From Bacillota bacterium (lineage in GTDB: Bacteria > Bacillota > Clostridia > Acetivibrionales > DTU013), in NCBI GenBank assembly GCA_023411575.1, contig JAEYOP010000053.1:98563-162562 (forward strand): 64,000 nt of DNA, given 5' to 3'. Numbering within the stretch: position 1 is the first letter of the stretch; the number at the start of each line of letters is the position of its first letter. Positions 57,595 to 64,000 of the stretch are shown piece after piece. The notes under the pieces were generated by a model. That model saw nothing but the letters and a program-made list of their open reading frames with translations, was not told the DNA's origin and did no database searches. The position numbers and the translations under genes were made by a program.

Positions 57595-59085
57595 TTACGG
57601 GTTGGTATTTGGGGTAGTCGTACTATCCGTTGCAGTGCCGCTGGTTGCAGTACCATCGGTTGAAGTGCCATTGGTTGCAGTACCGGTGGAGGTGCTGTCA
57701 GCCGGACTATTTACTCCTTCTGTGGCTCCATTATCTGTCCCGGTATTTCCCACCGGAGCATTTTCAGCGGGAGGGTTTTCGGCCGGGGGATTTTCTATCG
57801 GGGGATTTTCCGCCGGAGGATTCAGGGTCGGAGTGGTTCCGGCCGGAGCAGCCGGAGCGGCGTCCGTCTTTGTGTCCGGCGTCTTTCCGGACGCCAGGGC
57901 ATTGTATTTTTCGGTGACGATCCGGATCACATCGTTCCAGCTTACGCCCCAACTTGCCAGGTATGCGATCGGATCGACGTGGTTTGTATCGCCCAGATAC
58001 TTCGAAACATCGGCGTGCGCCCAGAGCGTCCCGGAACCGTCCGCTTTTGCGGGGGTTACTCCAAGCTGGCGGCCGTAGAGATATTCGGCAGCTCTCTGGG
58101 TGATCATGCTGAAAGACGCGTCGAAGTCGCTCCGGGTGTCCGCATGGCACAGCTCGAGATGGATGAACCGGTCGTTGGCCTTTTCTCCGGCCCCCCAGGC
58201 TTTGTATTCCGGATTGGACACCTGAATGATTTCCCTTGGGTCGATGAACTCGTGCACAAAGGCTTTGCGCCAATGGACCTTTTCGTGATCGGCCTCTGTC
58301 TGCGCCGTATCTGTCATATTCGCCGTAAAGTGGAGGACAACGCCTTCATATTTGCCGACTCCTTGCAGGAACGGGGTTTGCGGTATACCCGGGATCCATT
58401 GCTTTCCGACCTTATAGAGCGGCACAACGGAAACCTTTGCGTCCGCACCGGGCCCGGCCGCTTCGCTTGCGTCCTCCCGGTCCACATCTCCCCTGGAGGA
58501 GTCTTCCTTGCCCAGCAGCCTGCTTATGACGGAAAGCGTGCCGGAGCTCGCAATGCCATTGGGATCCAGGCCGTAATATTTCTGAAATTGGGTCAGCGCG
58601 CCCTCCGTTATGGAGCCGAATTGACCTGTTGGGGAAACCTTCATATATCCCAGGCGGACAAGATCCTTCTGGAGCTGCAATACTTCCTTGCCCGAAGAGC
58701 CTGCTTTCAAGCCGGCGGGCTTTTTCGCCGCCGTACTTTTCACCGGGGTGGTTTTTGCCGGCGTCTTTTTTGCCGCGGCCGGTTTCAGCAAGGCGTCCAG
58801 TTTATTATAGGTCAGGGTGGAAACGACACCGGTAGTCGGTATTTTGTATTTTTTCTGGAACTTCTTTACGGCCGATACGGTGGCGTCGCCGTAATACCCG
58901 GTTGGAGCGGCGGAAAAGAAGCCTAATTTCTTCAGGTTGGTCTGAAGGGTTTTTACTGCGTTGCTGCGCATCCCCTCCTTCAAAATGGGCTTGCTTGTCG
59001 CGGCGAAAACGCCGGACGATGCAATGGAAAAAATGGAAAAAAGGATCAGGGTAACAGATACGAGTCGGATCAGTCGTTTTTTCAT
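57595..59085 (-). CDS. Secreted N-acetylmuramoyl-L-alanine amidase with peptidoglycan-binding repeats
   Basis: The 496-residue protein has a signal peptide (MKKRLIRLVSVTLILF to AFA, about 1-28), two PG_binding_1 domains (about 36-100 and 125-190), and an Amidase_2 domain (about 235-385) with zinc-ligand histidines in VVLHFTANM and LWAHADVS and the ERLELCHAD-like stretch FIHLELCHAD. The C-terminal 110 residues are low complexity: repeats PPAEN/PPIEN and then Thr/Ser/Gly/Ala repeats. It probably cleaves peptide from peptidoglycan for growth, sporulation or lysis. GGAGG precedes the ATG. It is convergent with the GH2 gene, 9 bp apart, with no terminator between. Confidence 0.92.
   Translation of the reverse strand: MKKRLIRLVSVTLILFSIFSIASSGVFAATSKPILKEGMRSNAVKTLQTNLKKLGFFSAAPTGYYGDATVSAVKKFQKKYKIPTTGVVSTLTYNKLDALLKPAAAKKTPAKTTPVKSTAAKKPAGLKAGSSGKEVLQLQKDLVRLGYMKVSPTGQFGSITEGALTQFQKYYGLDPNGIASSGTLSVISRLLGKEDSSRGDVDREDASEAAGPGADAKVSVVPLYKVGKQWIPGIPQTPFLQGVGKYEGVVLHFTANMTDTAQTEADHEKVHWRKAFVHEFIDPREIIQVSNPEYKAWGAGEKANDRFIHLELCHADTRSDFDASFSMITQRAAEYLYGRQLGVTPAKADGSGTLWAHADVSKYLGDTNHVDPIAYLASWGVSWNDVIRIVTEKYNALASGKTPDTKTDAAPAAPAGTTPTLNPPAENPPIENPPAENPPAENAPVGNTGTDNGATEGVNSPADSTSTGTATNGTSTDGTATSGTATDSTTTPNTNP
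57616..57825. repeat. Two 15-bp minisatellites in the amidase C-terminus
   Basis: From about 57616 to 57705 units like TTGCAGTACCATCGG recur with small variations and encode a Thr/Ser/Gly-rich pentapeptide. From about 57758 to 57825 units like TTTTCGGCCGGGGGA encode PPAEN/PPIEN. Both have 15-bp periods, so copy changes keep the frame. Confidence 0.8.
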
Positions 59086-59402
59086 GAATGTGCCTCCGGG
59101 TAGTAGTACGTTTCATGCTGTATTTCCTGGTTCTATATTCATTTTAGCAATAGTTTGCCGGAGAAGAAATCTGTAATTTCACCCAGGGGAAGGTGGGTTT
59201 TGTTCAGGTTTTCCTGGAAACCCGCCATTTGCCGGGGATCGCCCTGCCTGCCGGAAGGGGTCGAAGGGCCAGGGGGAAGGGGTGATAACAGCAATTTTGT
59301 ACATGTTTCTAGCAAGATGCTTTATTTCATTCCCCGAAGCAGTTGCCGTATAATTGAGAGAGGATCGATTTTCACGGATGAAAACCAAAGGACCGCAAAA
59401 AA
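59086..59402. other. Intergenic region between the divergent amidase and MATE genes
   Basis: This 317-bp gap contains no convincing gene. TATAAT at 59349-59354 with a poor -35 (TTCATT, 59326-59331) may be the MATE promoter. On the minus strand GGAGG (59096-59092 region) serves the amidase, but its promoter could not be placed with confidence. Confidence 0.6.
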
Positions 59403-60767
59403 ATGCCCAAAGATGGACGGATGACATTATTCCGGCTTGCATGGCCCCTTTTCATAGAAACCTTTCTCCGGATGCTGATCGGAAACGTAAATGTTTTCAT
59501 GCTCAGCCGGTATTCCGATGCAGCGGTGGGTGCGGTGGGAATCGCCAACCAGATCATCGCAATGCTGATGAACGTATTCAACGTGGTCGGACTGGGCACG
59601 GCGATTATTGTCAACCAGTCCCTGGGGGCCGGGGAAAAGGAGCAGGCCGCCCGCGTGTCCAAAGCCGCTATTGCGGCCAACTTCGTCTTCGGCATTCTTA
59701 TGAGCGTATTGCTGAGTGCGCTGTCCGGAAATATTTTGCGGCTTATGGGCACTCCGGAGGATTTGATGAAGGAGGCCCGCCAATATATCGCCATCGTTGG
59801 CGGAGCGGTCTTCTGCCAGGCGCTGATTTCCACCATGTCGGCCATCCTCCGATGCTATGGCTTTACAAAGTACCCCATGTTTGTCGCCTTCGGCATGAAC
59901 ATCCTGAATGTCCTGGGAAACGCCCTGGTCGTATTCCGGCCCTTTGGAATGCCCGCCTTCGGAGTGGCCGGCATAGCGATAACGGTAGTAATTTGCAACC
60001 TGGCCGGCGTTCTGGCGGTTTCCTTCGTTCTGGTGAAAAAAGTCGGGCTCGGCTTCGGTAGAACGGGGAAATTCCAGCTCCGGGGCAAAATACTTGCGGA
60101 TATTGTAAAAATCGGCGCTCCGGCGGCCGGTGAATATATTTCCTATTCCATCACGCAGGTCATCCTTACCGGGATGACGACCAGCCTTGGTTCAACGGCG
60201 GTAATGACCAGGGTCTACATCCAGACCGTCACTGTCTTCATCAGCGTTCTGAGTCTTTCCCTGGGACTGGCTACCCAGATCCGGATCGGCCATATGATCG
60301 GCGCGGGGGAGGCGGAGCAGGCCCGAAAATTATGCCTGAAAAGCCTGCGGATTGCGGTTGTGATCAACGCGGCCCTGACCCTGGCCCTCATTCTTGCGAG
60401 AAAGCCGGTATTGATGCTTTTTACCAAAGATCCCGCCATCCTTCGGGTCGGTTCCACAATATTGATTCTGGACTTGCTGTGGGAAACCGGGAGGCCCTTG
60501 AATCACATCGTGGTCAATTCCCTCCGGGGAACGGGGGACGTCCGGTATCCCACGGGAATAGCCATTCTATCCATGTGGGGGATCGGTGTTCCGCTCAGCT
60601 GGTTTATGGGGCTTCACCTGCATTTCGGCCTGGTGGGGATATGGCTGGCCTCCGCCGCGGACGAGTGGTTCAGGGGACTGATCGTGCTGAGGCGCTGGTA
60701 TTCGCAAAAATGGAGACAGATGGCCGTGGTCAGGGCCGCCTCCCGGCAGGAGGAGCCATCCGCATGA
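59403..60767 (+). CDS. MATE-family efflux transporter
   Basis: The 454-residue protein has twelve hydrophobic segments in two halves and MATE motifs (WPLFIETFLRMLIGNVNVFMLSRYSDAAVGAVGIANQ within residues 14-49; ILRCYGFTKYPM near 147; SLRGTGDVRYPTG in the second half). It exports cationic compounds in exchange for Na+ or H+. AAAGGA lies 8 nt before ATG 59403. Length is standard. The substrate is unknown. Confidence 0.95.
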   Translation: MPKDGRMTLFRLAWPLFIETFLRMLIGNVNVFMLSRYSDAAVGAVGIANQIIAMLMNVFNVVGLGTAIIVNQSLGAGEKEQAARVSKAAIAANFVFGILMSVLLSALSGNILRLMGTPEDLMKEARQYIAIVGGAVFCQALISTMSAILRCYGFTKYPMFVAFGMNILNVLGNALVVFRPFGMPAFGVAGIAITVVICNLAGVLAVSFVLVKKVGLGFGRTGKFQLRGKILADIVKIGAPAAGEYISYSITQVILTGMTTSLGSTAVMTRVYIQTVTVFISVLSLSLGLATQIRIGHMIGAGEAEQARKLCLKSLRIAVVINAALTLALILARKPVLMLFTKDPAILRVGSTILILDLLWETGRPLNHIVVNSLRGTGDVRYPTGIAILSMWGIGVPLSWFMGLHLHFGLVGIWLASAADEWFRGLIVLRRWYSQKWRQMAVVRAASRQEEPSA

Positions 60768-60781
60768 AATGGCCGGCAGCT

Positions 60782-61501
60782 TTATTTCCGGAATTTCCCT
60801 TCCAGTTCCAGTACGCCGCCGCTGGCCCGGACCAGATCATAGCTCGTTCCCGAGACCTCCGCCAGGGACTGCAGATATTCGTCCAGCAGTTGCTCCGCGA
60901 AAGGTTCCGCTTTATCTGCCCCCGCCAGGGACTCCGGAACGGGAAAGCCCATTAAGTTTAGCCTGTTGATATGGAGGAATTGGGTTTTGTTGTCCCGGAC
61001 GGTAAAATCAAAGTTGCAGCTGAAATGGATTTGATCCGGCAGCACTCCCAGCATCGGCATTGCTTTTGCCGCTTCCTCCCGGGTATACCTGCCCTTGAGC
61101 ACCGTGTCGAAGAGGTAATCTGTGTCGGCTGTGCCCGACGTGTCCAACGTATCATTGGGATTAATCCGTACCTGAATATTTTTCAGAGCCTTCCCGCGCA
61201 TGCTGCTTTTGTCGAGCAGCGACGTAACCTCCTCGCTGCTCAGTTCCACCCGGACAGCCTGCGGCGCGACCGCCCCCTTCTGCTCCGCTGCGGCTCCGGC
61301 CTCAGGGCTTGCCGGCGCCTTTCCGGATATGCCGAGCTTCTGAACGGCGCTCTCATAAGAGGCCTCCGAGCTTTTTACGCCGAAATCATAAGGCCTCGAC
61401 AGGCCGGGCAAAAGAAACCAGGCTGCAAGCCCGACTGCCGCAAGCGCTCCGATGATTGTCAGAAAGGTCCTCCAACCTGATTTTTTTCTATTTCTTTTCA
61501 T
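60782..61501 (-). CDS. Membrane-anchored extracytoplasmic protein of unknown function
   Basis: The 239-residue protein starts with a basic segment and one transmembrane helix (about 13-32), followed by an extracytoplasmic domain. A linker rich in Ala/Pro/Glu (about 55-80) separates a short N-terminal part from a domain with VRVELSSEEVTSLLDKSSM, IQVRINPNDTLDTSG and CNFDFTVRDNKTQFLHINRLNLMGFPVP as separate stretches. No named family is recognised. It is convergent with the MATE gene. A role in the envelope is the only supportable inference. Confidence 0.65.
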   Translation of the reverse strand: MKRNRKKSGWRTFLTIIGALAAVGLAAWFLLPGLSRPYDFGVKSSEASYESAVQKLGISGKAPASPEAGAAAEQKGAVAPQAVRVELSSEEVTSLLDKSSMRGKALKNIQVRINPNDTLDTSGTADTDYLFDTVLKGRYTREEAAKAMPMLGVLPDQIHFSCNFDFTVRDNKTQFLHINRLNLMGFPVPESLAGADKAEPFAEQLLDEYLQSLAEVSGTSYDLVRASGGVLELEGKFRK

Positions 61502-61637
61502 GCTTCCCCTGTTCTCCGCGCTGCATGCTTCATCCTACGAAACCATCATATCAAAGAAATCCGCCGCGCGTCAAATGATCATACGCAGGAGCGCCGGCCG
61601 GCCGTACCTTTTTATGGGCATGTAAAAATTGCAACGC

Positions 61638-61666
61638 TTGTAAACTTATATCAGTATTGCTATTAT
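61638..61666 (+). promoter_or_regulatory. Promoter of the SPFH gene
   Basis: TTGTAA (61638-61643) and TATTAT (61661-61666) are 17 bp apart, about 70 bp before the start codon. Confidence 0.6.
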
Positions 61667-61736
61667 GAATTATGTACGGATTTGCCGTACGGAGGCATGC
61701 AAATATTCGAAGGATTTATAAAGGGGGGGCTTTCCT

Positions 61737-62753
61737 ATGTTTGGCTTTCGGTTTATCAAGTTTCAGCCCAGCGATTACGTATTAAGGTACCGGAACGGAG
61801 CTATTGTCAAAGAGGGAGCAGGGCTGTCGTTTTATTATTTTGCCCCGTCGACCTCGATTGTGGCAATTCCGGTGGGCAGTGTGGATTCGCCGTTCATATT
61901 CGAGGAGGTTACCTCTGATTTCCAGACTGTGACGGTCCAGGGACAAATCACATTCCGGGTGGTGGATCAGAAAAAGCTGGCTGGTCTTTTGAACTATACC
62001 CTTGATATGAAGGGGAAGGGCTATGCGTCGGATGATCCGCAGAAGCTGCCCCAGCGGGTGATCAATATCGTCCGGGTTCTGACCAAAAAAACACTGGAAG
62101 GGCTGCTGCTGAAAGATGCCATCAAATCGAGCGAGGTTCTGGCGCAGAGGATATTGAACGAGATCCGGCAAAACGAAGAGATCAGCCTGCTGGGCATTGA
62201 AATCCTGGGCCTGTCCATTCTGGCGATTTTACCGAACAAGGAAACGGCAAGGGCCCTGGAAGCCCAGGCAAGGGAGCAAATCTTGAAAAAGGCGGACGAG
62301 GCCATCTATGAAAGGCGGAACGCATCGATCGAGCAGGAGCGCCGCGTTAAGGAAAATGAATTCAATACGGAAATAGCAATTGAGAATAAAAAGAAGCAGG
62401 TGCGCGAAACGCAGTTGGAGGCTGAAAGAGCGGTACAGCAGAAGCAGAACCAGTTGAAGGAAGAACAGCTTAATTTCGAAACCGGTATGGAGGAAAAAAG
62501 AAAAGACCTCATAGAACTGACCGTGCAAAATTCCAAGGCGGAAGCGGACGCAAAAGCATACGAGCTTTCGGCCGTCATGAAGTCGCTGGAAGGAATTAAT
62601 CCCAGTGTCATTCAATCGCTTGCCAATATCGGAATGCAGCCGGGTAAACTGATTGCGATGGCCTTCCAGGAGCTTGCGGGAAATGCCGGAAAGATCGGCC
62701 AGTTGAACATTTCACCGGATTTGCTGCAGGAAGTGATCAACGCGAAAAAGTAA
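61737..62753 (+). CDS. SPFH/Band 7 domain protein
   Basis: The 338-residue protein has an N-terminal SPFH domain (about 1-175: KFQPSDYVLRYRNGAIVKEG, TVTVQGQITFRVVD, LGIEILGLSI) and a long Glu/Lys/Gln-rich coiled coil (about 175-270). There is no obvious transmembrane helix, so membrane attachment would be by the hydrophobic N-terminus (MFGFRFIKF) or a partner. Such proteins assemble into membrane microdomains or cages. It is 71 bp upstream of an NAD-kinase-like gene; the pair is probably one operon. Confidence 0.88.
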   Translation: MFGFRFIKFQPSDYVLRYRNGAIVKEGAGLSFYYFAPSTSIVAIPVGSVDSPFIFEEVTSDFQTVTVQGQITFRVVDQKKLAGLLNYTLDMKGKGYASDDPQKLPQRVINIVRVLTKKTLEGLLLKDAIKSSEVLAQRILNEIRQNEEISLLGIEILGLSILAILPNKETARALEAQAREQILKKADEAIYERRNASIEQERRVKENEFNTEIAIENKKKQVRETQLEAERAVQQKQNQLKEEQLNFETGMEEKRKDLIELTVQNSKAEADAKAYELSAVMKSLEGINPSVIQSLANIGMQPGKLIAMAFQELAGNAGKIGQLNISPDLLQEVINAKK

Positions 62754-62824
62754 CGCCGGTAAGGCGCCGGGCCGGGCAGGGCCGGGCAGATGAATAACGG
62801 GATGGTTCAGGGAGCTTGTCGCGA

Positions 62825-63814
62825 ATGGAACGATTAACGGAGAACAAGATCATACTTGTAAAACGGAAAACACGCCTCGAAGAGTTGATTTCCAGGTATA
62901 ATACCATAGCTCAGGCCCAGTTTTATATTGAGCATCTGGGCAGTGATTTTTCCGATTATTTGCAGGAGAACGAGCAATATAAGAAGGCGGTTTCCGATGC
63001 GCAGGGCGAATTGGAGCAGCTTGGCAGGGTTCAGGTGGTTGACAGGGAATATGTGCCCAACTTCCTGTTTGGAAAGAGCGATGTCGTGGTGGCTGTGGGG
63101 CAGGACGGGCTGGTCGCAAATACCTTGAAATATCTGACGGATCAACTGCTGATCGGTGTCAATCCCGATCCCGCGCGATGGGATGGCGTATTGCTGCCGT
63201 TTAAAGTCTCTGATTTGAGACTGGTGATGCAGGACGTATTTAAGATGAAAAGGCCCGTAAAGGAAGTTACCATGGCGAAAGCGGAAATGAACGACGGGCA
63301 GACGCTGTATGCGGTAAACGACTTGTTTGTCGGTCAAAAAACCCATGTATCCTCAAGATATCGGATACGGCTCGGGAAAAGCCAGGAGGCCCATTCCTCC
63401 AGCGGAATCATCATTTCGACCGGGTTGGGGTCCACCGGATGGATGAAGAGCGTCATGGCCGGGGCGGAAGGGATCATGACCGGCATAACGGCGGAAGCCG
63501 GCATTCCGGGTCATCCCGGAGCGGTCGATCCGGTCCGTTCGGGCGGAAAGCCGCCGAAGACGCGGCAAAAGCCGATGGGCTGGAATGCCGAGTATCTGTA
63601 TTTCTCCGTCCGGGAACCGTTTCCAAGCAAAACGACCAAAACGGATCTGGTATTCGGAAAGATCACCAGGAGCAATCCCCTGGCGATCCTGTCGCAAATG
63701 CCCGAAAACGGAGTGATTTTCAGCGATGGAATAGAGACCGACTGTCTGCAGTTCAATTCCGGACTGGAAGCCAGGATTACCCTTGCGGAAAAGAAGGGCC
63801 ATCTGGTGGTTTAG
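62825..63814 (+). CDS. NAD-kinase-fold protein with altered motifs
   Basis: The 329-residue protein resembles ATP-NAD kinases: VVVAVGQDGLVAN at about 88-99 stands where NAD kinases have GGDGT, LYAVNDLFVG (about 161-170) where they have the NE motif, and IISTGLGSTGWMKS (about 196-209) where they have the TPTGSTAY loop. The aspartate of GxDG is kept but the first glycine and the NE and TPTG residues are changed, so classic NAD kinase activity is doubtful. The N-terminal 75 residues are an additional helical region. ATG 62825 lies 10 nt after GGAG. It follows the SPFH gene. Confidence 0.75.
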   Translation: MERLTENKIILVKRKTRLEELISRYNTIAQAQFYIEHLGSDFSDYLQENEQYKKAVSDAQGELEQLGRVQVVDREYVPNFLFGKSDVVVAVGQDGLVANTLKYLTDQLLIGVNPDPARWDGVLLPFKVSDLRLVMQDVFKMKRPVKEVTMAKAEMNDGQTLYAVNDLFVGQKTHVSSRYRIRLGKSQEAHSSSGIIISTGLGSTGWMKSVMAGAEGIMTGITAEAGIPGHPGAVDPVRSGGKPPKTRQKPMGWNAEYLYFSVREPFPSKTTKTDLVFGKITRSNPLAILSQMPENGVIFSDGIETDCLQFNSGLEARITLAEKKGHLVV

Positions 63815-64000
63815 GAACGGCCGGGCAGATAAGCGCATAGGGCGCAAAAGGCGGAATAGGCGAAGTATCGTGCGGGTCGACGGTGACTTCGAAGCGATCT
63901 GCGAAGGCGCTTGCTGTAAGAAACGGCAGGGGCTGCTTGTTGAGCATCCTGTTTCATGCTTCGAAGCCAAGCTGCCTGGTACGAGTGTTATGAAGAGCGA
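63815..64000. other. Right-edge region, possible start of a further gene
   Basis: A frame opening with GTG at 63870 stays open to the window end (about 43 codons, with GACCKKRQG and HPVSCFEAK). There is no good ribosome binding site and no recognisable family, so it is reported only as a possible partial gene. Confidence 0.25.

Overview
The window looks like a chromosomal segment of a fairly GC-rich, anaerobic, sugar-degrading member of the Bacillota (Clostridia). Pointers are strong AAGGAGG ribosome binding sites with ATG/GTG/TTG starts, YesM/YesN-type two-component systems beside carbohydrate ABC importers, rubrerythrin, LL-diaminopimelate aminotransferase (DapL), a ydaO-type c-di-AMP riboswitch, and the Clostridia-typical set FeoA-FeoA-FeoB, FeoB-associated Cys-rich protein, DUF3793 and flavodoxin. 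No rRNA, tRNA, CRISPR array, transposase or phage module was seen. Genus cannot be fixed from the sequence.

Layout. (1) 1-20.3 kb is a glycan-utilisation region. It opens with the 3' part of a TetM-like ribosome-protection GTPase fused to a NYN/YacP (Rae1-like) nuclease domain. It continues with a GH43 enzyme, a HAD phosphatase, a divergent YesM/YesN pair whose kinase carries two tandem sensor modules, an ABC sugar importer, a lipoprotein of unknown function, a DUF5107-TPR protein, RarD, an AraC regulator and a GH29 fucosidase. (2) 20.3-26.6 kb holds small regulatory and housekeeping units: an ECF sigma factor with its membrane partner, a pyruvate-kinase-C-like protein, a methyltransferase with an autoregulated PadR repressor, a decayed ketopantoate-reductase-like gene, UppP, and a PerR-rubrerythrin pair. 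(3) 26.6-29.0 kb is visibly AT-richer and holds proteins of unknown function behind a MerR-type promoter with a 19-bp spacer; it looks acquired.

(4) 29.0-41.5 kb is an iron island. A DtxR/IdeR-type repressor gene sits among six copies of an 18-bp palindrome (GGTTAGT-N4-ACTAACC) placed before DUF3793-flavodoxin, feoA-feoA, feoB, and a five-gene transport operon. That operon encodes an ECF S component, EcfT, a fused EcfA and two exporter-type ABC half-transporters, and is followed by a Fur-family gene. Its gene order resembles the equibactin transport genes of Streptococcus equi, so ferric-siderophore uptake is the best guess; no siderophore synthesis genes are present here.

(5) 41.5-47.2 kb contains sfsA, dapL, a c-di-AMP riboswitch plus terminator before an LTA-synthase-like sulfatase, and an ArsB/NhaD-type permease. 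(6) 47.3-57.6 kb is a second glycan unit: YesM-YesN, an LplB/YtcP/LipO-type ABC importer and a GH2 enzyme. (7) 57.6-64 kb holds a secreted amidase with minisatellite-encoded C-terminal repeats, a MATE exporter, an anchored protein of unknown function, and an SPFH protein next to an NAD-kinase-like protein with altered motifs.

Functional picture: two surface-sensor/regulator/importer/glycosidase sets for different glycans, a coherent iron-starvation regulon, and envelope maintenance genes tied to c-di-AMP. All functions are inferred from sequence reading without database searches.
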